From CAZART01 sp964487555 (GTDB taxonomy: Bacteria > Bacteroidota > Rhodothermia > Rhodothermales > VXPQ01): 10,152 bases of DNA. The position numbers were made by a program, and so were the translations under genes. A model generated the notes under the pieces. That model saw only the letters and a list, made by a program, of their open reading frames with translations. It was not told the origin of the DNA and did no database searches. The DNA lies in assembly GCA_964487555.1 (NCBI GenBank), contig CAZART010000154.1, forward strand, positions 1-10,152, in the 5' to 3' direction. Positions within the stretch are counted from its first letter, which is position 1, and each line of letters begins with the position of its first letter. Positions 1-6,309 of the stretch are shown in pieces.

Positions 1-329
1 CGTACCGCGTGTCGAGCTTCTTGGCAAGCTCGTTAATCCTGCTGAGAACCCATAAATGCGAACGATTACTCGTACGCGATGGCGGCGTAAAGCCCCATCT
101 GTCTCATGTGGTGCTTGTTCATCGGCCTGCACTGAGGCATCATATAAGATGATCTAGTTGTGACCATGCCGGCTTAATAGGTCACAGCGAAATTCGATCA
201 GCCTTTGCTTGCGGCAGGCTTTAGCCGACCGGCCATTGTCGCAAGTGAGCTAAAAAATGGTTGGCTACACACGTAGACGTGCGATCTAGTGCGTCCATTC
301 GGACCCGGGTTCGACTCCCGGCATCTCCA
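1..329 (+). ncRNA. ssrA: tmRNA (transfer-messenger RNA), 5' end outside the window
   Basis: This RNA rescues stalled ribosomes by acting first as alanyl-tRNA and then as mRNA for a degradation tag, working with SmpB. The 3' tRNA-like end is clear. A 5-bp T stem (305-309 CCGGG with 317-321 CCCGG) encloses the loop TTCGACT, followed by the 3' acceptor strand CATCTCC (322-328) and discriminator A329. The next bases are CAT, so CCA is not encoded and must be added enzymatically. The tag frame with resume codon GCG lies at 58-90. A perfect 7-bp hairpin (13-19 with 26-32) upstream of it is in the right place for pseudoknot 1. The matching 5' acceptor strand and D-loop analogue lie left of the window, probably only a few tens of bases away judging from the usual tmRNA layout. 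Ordinary tRNA is excluded because no D or anticodon arm lies next to the T arm. Identification is firm; the internal pseudoknots were not folded in detail. Confidence 0.95.
58..90 (+). other. tmRNA proteolysis-tag reading frame (ANDYSYAMAA, stop TAA)
   Basis: GCG at 58-60 is the likely resume codon. The following codons give N-D-Y-S-Y-A-M-A-A and the stop TAA at 88-90. A tag ending in small hydrophobic residues (AMAA) is what ClpXP and related proteases recognise. The tag resembles the (A)DDYSYAMAA type I recall from Chlorobi and Salinibacter and differs from the ANDENYALAA type of enterobacteria. This is the best taxonomic hint in the window. Resume-codon choice follows the usual position and alanine identity and was not tested. 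Confidence 0.9.
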
Positions 330-335
330 CATTAT

Positions 336-380
336 AAAGGCCGTAACTTCTTCCTGCGAAGAGGTTGCGGCCTTTTTTTT
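336..380 (+). terminator. Intrinsic terminator of ssrA
   Basis: Bases 336-352 pair with 359-375 over 17 bp, with two G-U wobbles. C353-G358 can extend the stem around a four-base loop. The stem is followed by eight T residues at 373-380. It begins seven bases after the tmRNA discriminator, as expected for a monocistronic ssrA. On the opposite strand the stem is followed only by TTTATAAT, so termination from the right would be weaker. Confidence 0.93.
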
Positions 381-794
381 GGCCGATGGTGTCCGCGCCG
401 CAACGCCTAAAACGCGCTGATCTGCTGGGCTTGATCGTAGCCGCGGATCAAGCCTCGCAAGAAGATGCAGGCCGACTCCTCTCGAAGCTCGATCCTTTCG
501 TCGTTTACCTCGAGACGAACACAATTACCGGAAATCGTGATGCCGTCGAGAAGGGCGCGTCGTTTGGCTATCTTGACGAGTTCGTCAAGGGAGAGGGACT
601 CGAGGTCCTTTGATGTCATTGCGAATTAAGGATGGTGTATTGTGGGGAAGGGAAACTCGGAAGATATTTGCAAGGTGGCACCGGGGCATAGGGCGACATT
701 GCCGTTCTACATGGCCATTTGGTACCGCCGGCGCGGCAGTTTCCCACCAGTACGTTGGCAGTTTCACACTAGTCGAATGGCAGTCTTACACTAA
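381..794. other. Gap without a confident gene; probably degraded mobile DNA
   Basis: This 414-bp stretch lies between the ssrA terminator and the sulfotransferase-like gene. Both strands are open in 407-613, but neither frame gives a recognisable protein. From about 677 rightward the sequence shows GGC-headed units (677, 692, 713, 735, 757, 779) that become regular towards the right and are annotated separately. No part of an IstA or IstB transposase could be read in any frame. DNA next to ssrA is a frequent insertion site, but no integrase and no second copy of the ssrA 3' end was seen in the window. Confidence 0.5.
407..619 (-). CDS. Possible small hypothetical protein (70 aa)
   Basis: I do not recognise this protein. 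It starts at ATG 619-617, with an in-frame stop (TAA, 628-626) just upstream fixing the longest form, and ends at TAG 409-407. Codon choice looks natural for the window (many GAC, CTC, ATC, GGC, GCC). The predicted chain opens with a helix-like stretch (LSLDELVKIAKRRALLDG), followed by a short strand-like segment (VRLEVNDERIEL) and another helix-like segment. No Shine-Dalgarno sequence precedes it. The plus strand is also open across 386-613, so coding here may be accidental. If real, it is a single gene convergent with ssrA, whose terminator hairpin lies just beyond its stop. It may be a remnant carried by the IS-like DNA to its right. Confidence 0.3.
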   Translation of the reverse strand: MTSKDLESLSLDELVKIAKRRALLDGITISGNCVRLEVNDERIELREESACIFLRGLIRGYDQAQQISAF

Positions 795-800
795 ATGACA
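713..800. repeat. 22-bp direct-repeat array resembling an IS21-family end
   Basis: Three clear units start at 735, 757 and 779, exactly 22 bp apart. Each begins GGCAGT, then TTC/CTT, CAC or CCC and an ACTA-like stretch. A fourth degraded unit starts at 713 (GGCCATTT), again 22 bp away. Weaker GGC-headed units lie at 692 and 677. Read from the right on the minus strand, the outer edge begins TGTCATTTAGTG (801-790) and is followed by repeated ACTGCC. Ends that start with TG and carry multiple spaced inner repeats, often of GGCAGT type, are typical of IS21-family elements, where they bind IstA. No partner end or transposase is visible, so this would be a solo remnant. The last unit overlaps the start codon of the gene at 795. 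An operator array for that gene is the alternative reading. Confidence 0.45.
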
Positions 801-1538
801 CGTCGGCACGACATCCGGATCGCGATGTGGTCGGGTCCGCGAAACATTTCGACGGCCCTTATGAGGTCCTGGGAAAGTCGCCGCGATACGTACGTCTGCG
901 ACGAGCCGTTCTACGCCCATTACCTCGCCACCACCGAAGTCGATCATCCGGGCCGCGAGGAGATCGTACGAACAGGTGAGACGGATTGGAGGAAGGTGGC
1001 GCGCCGGCTGGCGGGTCCGGTTCCGAAGGGTAAACGCATCTTCTATCAGAAACATATGGCGCATCATCTCTTGCCCGAAATGTCGGGATCGTGGCTCGAG
1101 CGCCTGCGCCACGCATTTTTGATCCGCGATCCGGAGGAAATGCTCATTTCACTGGCGAAAGTCGTGGATCGTCCCGGCCTCGCGGATACCGGTCTTCCGC
1201 AGCAACTGGAACTTTTCAATCGATTCCGGGAGGCCTCCAAACCCGCTCCACCTCCCGTGATAGACGCACGAGACGTGCTCGAGAATCCGGCCACGATCCT
1301 TCGAAAGTTATGTGCGAGTCTGGACGTCGAGTTCACCGAATCGATGTTGTCGTGGAGGCCGGGGCCGCGCACGACCGACGGGACCTGGGCGCGGTTTTGG
1401 TACGCAAACGTGGAGGCGTCAACGGGCTTCCGCGCCTATGAGCCGCCTACCGAGACGCTGCCGTCCTTCCTCGCGGATCTCCAGCGCGAGTGCCGGCGCT
1501 ACTACGACGAACTCTACACTCACCGCCTGACGCTTTAG
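795..1538 (+). CDS. Sulfotransferase-like P-loop protein (247 aa)
   Basis: This is a small cytoplasmic protein of the sulfotransferase-like P-loop NTPase type. SGPRNIST (residues 13-20) has the form of the phosphosulfate-binding loop that contacts PAPS. It is followed by DEPFYAHYL (36-44), YQKHMAHH (84-91), FLIRDPEEMLISL (108-120), VIDARDVLENP (155-165) and WARFWYANVEASTGF (198-212), all in the order I recall for this family. No signal peptide or membrane segment is seen. An in-frame TAA directly precedes ATG 795. The start context is the edge of the repeat array, with no Shine-Dalgarno sequence. M11 at 825 is a possible later start, but would remove the first beta strand (DIRIAMW). The aminotransferase gene starts four bases after its stop. 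The acceptor is unknown, and true sulfotransferase activity is not proven by sequence. Family identity is secure; function is not. Confidence 0.85.
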   Translation: MTRRHDIRIAMWSGPRNISTALMRSWESRRDTYVCDEPFYAHYLATTEVDHPGREEIVRTGETDWRKVARRLAGPVPKGKRIFYQKHMAHHLLPEMSGSWLERLRHAFLIRDPEEMLISLAKVVDRPGLADTGLPQQLELFNRFREASKPAPPPVIDARDVLENPATILRKLCASLDVEFTESMLSWRPGPRTTDGTWARFWYANVEASTGFRAYEPPTETLPSFLADLQRECRRYYDELYTHRLTL

Positions 1539-1542
1539 GCAT

Positions 1543-2448
1543 ATGCTGCAAACGTTCGACGAACGGAACCACGATCTCCTCATCAATATCAACGGTGAGC
1601 TTATTCATCGCGACAAGGCGGGTATCAGCCCGTTCGACAGCGCCGTACAGGGAGGCGACGCTGTTTGGGAAGGTCTCAGGCTGTATGACGGGAAGATCTT
1701 TCGGCTCGTCGAGCATCTCAACCGGCTTCGCGGCTCCGCCAAGGCCCTCGCATTTGCCCGGATTCCTTCGGATGACGAGATCATCCATCAGATTCGCCGC
1801 ACGCTCGAGGCCAACGAAATGCGCGACGAAGTGCACATTCGCCTTACGCTCACGCGCGGCGTCAAAATCACGTCAGGAATGGATCCGCGGCTCAATCAGG
1901 ACGGGCCGACGTTAATCGTACTGGCGGAATACAAGACCCCCGTATACGACAAGTCCGGGCTGACGCTCATCACGAGCTCGATTCGCCGCTTTCCACCCGA
2001 TTGCCTCGATCCGAAGATCCATCACGCCAACCTTCTGCAGTCCATCCTGGCCAAGATCGAAGCGAACGAGGCCGGTGCGAGCGATGCCGTTATGCTGGAC
2101 GTGCACGGATTCGTCGCCGAGACCAACGCAACGCACGTATTCGCCGTGATCGAGGGCGTGGTCTCGACCGGGCGCACGCGCGCCTGCCCCGAAGGCATCA
2201 CCCGGCAGACGGTGCTCGACCTCTGCGCGGCGAACGATGTCCCCCACGACGTACGGGATCTTTCACAAACGGATCTCTATCGCGCCGACGAGGTGTTTTG
2301 CTCGGGGACCATGGGCGAGCTGGCCGGCGTGACGAAGATCGACGGTCGCCGGATCGGCGACGGCACCATCGGAGTGATGACGCGCCGGCTGAGCACGCTA
2401 TATGCGGATGAAACCGCCCGCTCCGGCTATCCGATAATCGACATGTAA
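1543..2448 (+). CDS. Class IV PLP aminotransferase, branched-chain amino acid type (301 aa)
   Basis: This fold-type IV PLP enzyme transfers an amino group between an amino acid (branched-chain in the best-known members) and a 2-oxo acid. Visible landmarks: SPFDSAVQGGDAVWEGLR (29-46), LTLTRG (101-106), the PLP lysine K158 in LDPKIHHANLL, and E193 in VAETNATHVFAV, which normally contacts the pyridine nitrogen. Further on are CPEGITRQTVL (215-225) and CSGTMGEL (253-260), where SGT binds the PLP phosphate. The length is normal for the family. The start ATG follows the upstream stop by four bases with no strong ribosome site, suggesting translational coupling. The closest relatives I recall are the C-terminal halves of plant branched-chain-aminotransferase-like proteins, sharing VQGGDxVWEGLR, KIHHxNLL and AKIE. 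I therefore leave out the symbol ilvE; the substrate may be another amino acid, including a D-amino acid. Confidence 0.88.
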   Translation: MLQTFDERNHDLLININGELIHRDKAGISPFDSAVQGGDAVWEGLRLYDGKIFRLVEHLNRLRGSAKALAFARIPSDDEIIHQIRRTLEANEMRDEVHIRLTLTRGVKITSGMDPRLNQDGPTLIVLAEYKTPVYDKSGLTLITSSIRRFPPDCLDPKIHHANLLQSILAKIEANEAGASDAVMLDVHGFVAETNATHVFAVIEGVVSTGRTRACPEGITRQTVLDLCAANDVPHDVRDLSQTDLYRADEVFCSGTMGELAGVTKIDGRRIGDGTIGVMTRRLSTLYADETARSGYPIIDM

Positions 2449-2453
2449 GCGAG

Positions 2454-2484
2454 GATACCGGGGCGCCGCTGCGTATTCGGTATC
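2454..2484. terminator. Weak hairpin between convergent genes
   Basis: GATACCG (2454-2460) pairs perfectly with CGGTATC (2478-2484) around a 17-base loop. It sits in the 43-bp gap between the aminotransferase stop and the dctM stop, where a bidirectional terminator would be expected. There is no T run on either strand, so it is at best a weak or factor-assisted terminator. Confidence 0.3.
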
Positions 2485-2491
2485 GAGCGTG

Positions 2492-3787
2492 CTAGAATCC
2501 GAACACGCGCGGCAGCCAGAGACTAAGCTCGGGAACGTAGGTCACGATGAGGAGGGAGATGACCATCGCGATGAAGAGTGGGAGTAGCGGCTTGATGACT
2601 TTCGTCATCGAGATGTTCGCGATGCCGCATCCGACGAAAAGGACGCTGCCGACCGGCGGCGTGCACAGGCCGACGCACAGATTAAGCACCATCATGATTC
2701 CGAAATGAACGGGATCCATCCCGAGATCGACGACGATCGGAAGGAAGATCGGGGTAAAGATCAAGACGGCGGGCGTCATGTCCATAAAGGTCCCGACGAC
2801 GAGCAAAATGAAGTTGATGATGAGCAGGATGACGATCGGATTGTTGCTGAGGGCGATCAGCGCATTTGCGACCGTCTGCGGGATGTTTTCGTAGGACATC
2901 ACCCAGGAGAGCTCCATCGAGGTGCCGATCAGCAGCATGACGATCGCGGTGGTCGACGCCGTCCGGAGAAGGATCACAGGAAGGTCCTGCACGCCGATCT
3001 CGCGATACACCGCCGCGAGCACGAACGCGTAGACGACGGCGACAGCGGACGCCTCCGTGGCCGTGAAGATGCCTGCGACGATCCCGCCGATCACGACGAC
3101 GAGCATGAGGAGGCTGGGAATGGCGATGAGAAACTGCCGGAAGGTGACGCGTAAACTGAGGCGCTCGGCCGTCGGATAGTTGCGCCGATAGGCGATGACC
3201 CCTGCTACCACCATCAGGGAGAGTCCGACCAGGATGCCCGGCAGGTAGCCGGCGAGAAAGAGCGCCGCGATCGACGCGCCCCCGCTTGCCAGGGAATAGA
3301 CGATGAGGATATTGCTGGGTGGGATGATGAGGCCGGTCGTGGCCGAGGTGATGTTCACGGCCACGCCGTAGCTCTTCTCGTAGCCCTCCTTCTCCATCTG
3401 CGGCACCATCACGCCGCCGACCGCGGTTGCAGCGGCTACAGCCGAGCCCGAGATCGCGCCGAAGAGCATGGCCGCCATCACGTTGACGTGCGCCAGCCCG
3501 CCCGGGAGTGCGCCGACGAGGCCCTTTGCGAAATCGATCAATCTTCGGGCGATGCCTCCTCGATTCATGATTTCGCCCGCCAGAATGAAGAAGGGAATCG
3601 CGAGCAGGGCGAAGCTGTCGAGCCCGGTCGCAATGCGCTGCGCAGCCGTCGTCAATGCCGGCAGTGTGTGGATGCTGACGAGCATCGTACAGACCGCCGA
3701 GATCCCGAGGCTGAAAGCAACCGGCACGCCGAGTGCCAGCAGAAAGAAGAAAACGATGACGAGAACGAGAACGCCGGCGAGTTCCAT
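2492..3787 (-). CDS. dctM: TRAP transporter large permease, DctM type (431 aa)
   Basis: This is the large membrane subunit of a tripartite ATP-independent periplasmic transporter. It forms the ion-coupled translocation path in the inner membrane. About a dozen hydrophobic segments fill the chain. Family landmarks are SFALLAIPFFILAGEIMNRG (58-77), GAISGSAVAAATAVG (110-124), TTGLIIPPSNILIVYS (150-165), FTATEASAVAVVYA (241-254), FMDMTPAVLIFTPIFLPIV (334-352) and CVGLCTPPVGSVLFV (371-385). Length and motifs are those of an intact DctM. The ATG at 3787-3785 is preceded by GGATCCAAT, a weak ribosome site. It is the last gene of the dctP-dctQ-dctM operon, 41 bp after dctQ. The sequence does not fix the substrate; the neighbouring hexuronate genes suggest a uronic acid. 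Confidence 0.95.
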   Translation of the reverse strand: MELAGVLVLVIVFFFLLALGVPVAFSLGISAVCTMLVSIHTLPALTTAAQRIATGLDSFALLAIPFFILAGEIMNRGGIARRLIDFAKGLVGALPGGLAHVNVMAAMLFGAISGSAVAAATAVGGVMVPQMEKEGYEKSYGVAVNITSATTGLIIPPSNILIVYSLASGGASIAALFLAGYLPGILVGLSLMVVAGVIAYRRNYPTAERLSLRVTFRQFLIAIPSLLMLVVVIGGIVAGIFTATEASAVAVVYAFVLAAVYREIGVQDLPVILLRTASTTAIVMLLIGTSMELSWVMSYENIPQTVANALIALSNNPIVILLIINFILLVVGTFMDMTPAVLIFTPIFLPIVVDLGMDPVHFGIMMVLNLCVGLCTPPVGSVLFVGCGIANISMTKVIKPLLPLFIAMVISLLIVTYVPELSLWLPRVFGF

Positions 3788-3828
3788 ATTGGATCCAAAA
3801 TCGGAATGCGTTGATGTAGGACGGACCT

Positions 3829-4359
3829 CTAATCGACGAACTTCGTCGTCGAGCGGTCCGGCTCGACGAAATCGACCTGGCGTCCGCGAAGTGCCAGAAT
3901 TCGTTCGGTGATGGATTGCACCGCGTAATAAGCGATGAGAAGGCCGCTAATCGGAAGGACGGAGTACACGTAGCCGAGTTGAACTCCGAGCGCCGCCGAC
4001 GTCTGTCCCATGAGGAGCGTCAAGCTCATGAGGCGAATGCCCCCGACAACCATGACGAATACGGCGAAAAGAAGAACGCATCCGTCAATCACGATCTCGA
4101 GCACGTGACGACGGCGTCCCGTGAGCTTCATCGGCAGTATGTCGATGGCCAGGTGCATTTTCTTGCCCGCCGCATACGCGGCGCCGAGCAGGCTTACCCA
4201 GATCAGCAGATAGCGGGCAAGCTCTTCCGTGTAGGAGCTGGGATCATTGAGAATCCATCGCGTGAATACCTGCCAGAGCACATTCAGCACGGCAACGCCC
4301 ATCAGCACGATGACGGCGACGGCCAGGATGCGGTCGACCGCTTGTCGGAGACGGCTCAT
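3829..4359 (-). CDS. dctQ: TRAP transporter small permease, DctQ type (176 aa)
   Basis: This is the small membrane subunit that packs against DctM. Four hydrophobic segments are visible at about residues 10-30, 48-66, 86-106 and 130-150. Conserved pieces typical of the family are SSYTEELARYLLIWVSLLGA (41-60), the K67-M-H-L-A-I-D motif ahead of ILP (74-76), and GYVYSVLPISGLLIAYY (129-145). The hydrophilic tail after residue 158 is not conserved in character. The start ATG overlaps the dctP stop by four bases (ATGA, 4359-4356), a strong sign of translational coupling and of the correct start. This gene is intact. Confidence 0.93.
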   Translation of the reverse strand: MSRLRQAVDRILAVAVIVLMGVAVLNVLWQVFTRWILNDPSSYTEELARYLLIWVSLLGAAYAAGKKMHLAIDILPMKLTGRRRHVLEIVIDGCVLLFAVFVMVVGGIRLMSLTLLMGQTSAALGVQLGYVYSVLPISGLLIAYYAVQSITERILALRGRQVDFVEPDRSTTKFVD

Positions 4360-5342
4360 GATTCGACGTTCGTGATTTGCTCGATCAACGCATACACTTC
4401 GGGATTGTCGCGATAGGCGTCGATCATCGGTTGAACTTGCTCCGCAAACGGCTCTGTCGGCGGGCGATTTATCTCCACGCCGGCTTCCTCCAACGCCGTA
4501 AGTGCCTCTGCGACCGACTCGGCCCAGAGCTCACGCTGGTAGATGGCGGATTCGTCCGCGGCCTCCTGAAGCCACACACGCTGTTGCGGCGTAAGGTCGT
4601 TCCACACGACCATACTAACCAGCAGCACGTCGGGTACGGCGGCATGCTCATCGAGCGAGTAGTACTTGCACACCTCGTAGTGACGCGATATGTAGAACGA
4701 CGGCGGGTTGTTCTCCGCACCATCCACGATACCCTGCTGCAGGGCCGTGTAGAGTTCGCCCCAGGCGATCGGCGTCGGAGATCCACCAAGAGACCGAACC
4801 ATCTGCATCGCGATCGGGCTCTCCTGAACACGAATCTTCAACCCGCGGAGATCTTCGGGCGATTCTATAGGACGGTCCTTGGTATAGAAGCTGCGCGTTC
4901 CCGCATCGTAATAGGTGAGGCCGCGCAACCCGAATTGTTGGCCGCTCTCGAGAATGGTCTGTCCGACGCCGCCGTCCCAGACGGCGAATCGATGAGCTTC
5001 GTCGCGAAAGAGAAACGGCAGGCCGAAGACGCGAAAAGCGGGCACGAACCCCTCGAGCGCGGCGGAGGACACCTTCGTCATGCCGACGCTACCGATTTGC
5101 AGGAGCTCCAACAGCTCGCGTTCGGTGCCGAGCTGCTGGCTGGGATAGACGTCGACGAACATGGTGCTGTCGGACTTCTCCGCCAGCCGCTCCCCCAGGA
5201 ATACCATGGCTCTGTGCACGGGGTGCGCTGAATCGAGCCCATGGCCGAGCTTGATCACGGTTACATCGGATTTGGCGGCGCAGCCTGCGAGAAACAAGGC
5301 AGCCAGCAGGATCAACGAGGATTTAGCTTTACGGCATTGCAA
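4356..5342 (-). CDS. dctP: TRAP transporter substrate-binding lipoprotein, DctP type (328 aa)
   Basis: This extracytoplasmic binding protein captures the substrate and delivers it to DctQM. A short lipoprotein signal is present: charged RKAK (4-7), a hydrophobic run (10-18) and lipobox LAGC with lipidated C21. The mature part shows DctP hallmarks: GTERELLELLQIGSVGM (72-88), DAGTRSFYT (146-154), LRGLKIRVQESP (165-176) and ALQQGIVDGAENNPPSFY (200-217). In the family the arginine of the KIRVQ motif (R171) and that of the GTRSF motif (R150) contact the substrate carboxylate. The start is TTG at 5342-5340. It is the only start keeping the charged n-region, because an in-frame stop (5357-5355) lies just upstream and the ATG at 5337-5335 is out of frame. 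It is first in the operon and divergent from uxuB. A uronate ligand is an inference from context. Confidence 0.93.
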   Translation of the reverse strand: MQCRKAKSSLILLAALFLAGCAAKSDVTVIKLGHGLDSAHPVHRAMVFLGERLAEKSDSTMFVDVYPSQQLGTERELLELLQIGSVGMTKVSSAALEGFVPAFRVFGLPFLFRDEAHRFAVWDGGVGQTILESGQQFGLRGLTYYDAGTRSFYTKDRPIESPEDLRGLKIRVQESPIAMQMVRSLGGSPTPIAWGELYTALQQGIVDGAENNPPSFYISRHYEVCKYYSLDEHAAVPDVLLVSMVVWNDLTPQQRVWLQEAADESAIYQRELWAESVAEALTALEEAGVEINRPPTEPFAEQVQPMIDAYRDNPEVYALIEQITNVES

Positions 5343-5478
5343 GGTACTGTGGGGTCAGGTAGGTTAGCTGGATCGGCATCCGTTGACGGACGGTCGGACC
5401 GTGTTCCGGCTGCGGTCATGCAACCTGAGATCCGAACTAATTTCTGCGAGCAAATTCTACGAGAGAGAACGAAAGATC
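5343..5478. promoter_or_regulatory. Divergent promoter region of the dctPQM and uxuB operons
   Basis: This 136-bp region separates two divergent operons and must hold both promoters and probably a shared operator. On the plus strand TTGACG (5383-5388) looks like a -35 element but lacks a good -10 at the usual distance. TAATTTCT (5438-5445) partly matches the TAnnTTTG element of Bacteroidota promoters and lies about 33 bases before the uxuB start. Two adjacent palindromes are annotated separately. No riboswitch-like structure was recognised. Promoter placement is tentative. Confidence 0.45.
5380..5402. promoter_or_regulatory. Two abutting palindromes, candidate operator
   Basis: CCGT-TG-ACGG (5380-5389) is directly followed by ACGGTC-G-GACCGT (5390-5402), a perfect 13-bp palindrome with 6-bp arms. 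Both lie between the divergent TRAP and hexuronate operons, where a uronate-responsive repressor would bind. The first palindrome overlaps the possible -35 element TTGACG. The regulator is not in the window and the motif matches no operator I can name. Confidence 0.4.
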
Positions 5479-6306
5479 ATGCACAAACGTGTAGAGGCTC
5501 TTTTTAATTTAACCGGTAAAGTTGCCATTGTCACGGGCGGTAGCGGAGCACTTGGTACGGCCATGGTTCGAGGACTTGCGGGAGCGGGAGCCAAGGTAGC
5601 GGTTCTGGCCCGAAATCGCGAACGCCTGTCAGACGTGGTCGATCAGGTGGAGGCCGACGGCGGTGAGGCGCTCGCCGTCTCGGCCGACGTTCTTGAGAAG
5701 GAGGATCTGGTGTCCGCTCGGAGGACGGTTGTCGATGCGTGGGAACGTGTAGACATTCTGGTGAACGGCGCAGGAGGCAATGTTGCCGATGCAACCCTCT
5801 CGCCGGGTGACTCCGTGTTCGATCTGTCCGAAACAGCCTTCCGGCGCGTTTTTGATCTCAATCTGATCGGAAGCGTCCTCCCAACGCAGGTTTTCGGAAA
5901 AGCGATGGCCGACCGAAACGCCGGTGTGATTCTCAACGTCTCCTCGATGGCCGCGGCGCGGGCCATCACGCGCGTGGTGGGGTATTCGGCGGCCAAGGCC
6001 AGCGTGGAAAATTTCACCCGGTGGATGGCGACCGAGCTGGCCCGTACCTACGGCGAAGGCTTTCGCGTGAACGCCGTCGCGCCCGGGTTCTTCATCGGTG
6101 ACCAGAATCGCGAGCTGCTGCTGAACGAAGACGAAAGTCTTACCGACCGGGGGCGAACGATCATCGATCATACACCGATGGGGCGTTTTGGTGAGGCCGA
6201 TGAGCTGGTCGGAACGGTCGTGTGGTTGTGCAGTGATGCTTCGAAGTTCGTCTCCGGCATCGTGGTGCCGGTCGACGGCGGCTTTTCAGCATTTTCGGGA
6301 ATTTAA
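5479..6306 (+). CDS. uxuB: SDR-type D-mannonate oxidoreductase (fructuronate reductase), 275 aa
   Basis: This NAD(P)-dependent short-chain dehydrogenase is predicted to reduce D-fructuronate to D-mannonate in the cytoplasm. SDR features: cofactor loop TGGSGALG (19-26), NGAGG (96-100), N128, S156, and Y169 with K173 in YSAAK. The region APGFFIGDQNRELL (201-214), with TPMGRFGEADELVGTVVWL (232-250) and the ending VDGGFSAFSGI (265-275), matches the SDR-type UxuB group that includes B. subtilis YjmF as I remember it. That group is unrelated to the long-chain UxuB of E. coli. I chose ATG 5479 over ATG 5383 because the 32 residues it removes are poor in SDR character and the normal N-terminus (LFNLTGKVAIVTGG) follows. 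The purine-rich GAGAGAGAACGAAAG (5461-5475) precedes it. uxaE follows 13 bp after its stop, which strongly supports the assignment. Confidence 0.85.
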   Translation: MHKRVEALFNLTGKVAIVTGGSGALGTAMVRGLAGAGAKVAVLARNRERLSDVVDQVEADGGEALAVSADVLEKEDLVSARRTVVDAWERVDILVNGAGGNVADATLSPGDSVFDLSETAFRRVFDLNLIGSVLPTQVFGKAMADRNAGVILNVSSMAAARAITRVVGYSAAKASVENFTRWMATELARTYGEGFRVNAVAPGFFIGDQNRELLLNEDESLTDRGRTIIDHTPMGRFGEADELVGTVVWLCSDASKFVSGIVVPVDGGFSAFSGI

Positions 6307-6309
6307 GAC

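Noticed and set aside
250..330. Ordinary tRNA gene suggested by the GGTTCGACTCCC T loop
   Set aside because: No D or anticodon arm precedes the T arm; the tag frame upstream and the terminator identify it as tmRNA.
198..524. Open frame of 108 codons on the minus strand over ssrA and its terminator
   Set aside because: It overlaps the tmRNA 3' domain and the terminator hairpin and has no protein-like composition.
713..800. CRISPR array
   Set aside because: The units are contiguous at 22 bp with no unique spacers, diverge from each other, and no cas gene is present.
1447..1836. Minus-strand frame of 129 codons across the sulfotransferase/aminotransferase junction
   Set aside because: It spans two well-supported genes on the opposite strand and shows no recognisable motif.
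2705..3154. Plus-strand frame of 149 codons antisense to dctM, very rich in D, E, R and H
   Set aside because: The composition is the antisense image of hydrophobic membrane codons in dctM.
4377..5231. Long plus-strand frame (284 codons) antisense to dctP
   Set aside because: It lies wholly inside a well-supported binding-protein gene and mirrors its codon bias.
5383..5478. Upstream ATG start for uxuB adding 32 residues
   Set aside because: SDR-type enzymes normally start just before the LxGKVAIVTGG strand, and the added stretch covers the palindromes and promoter region.
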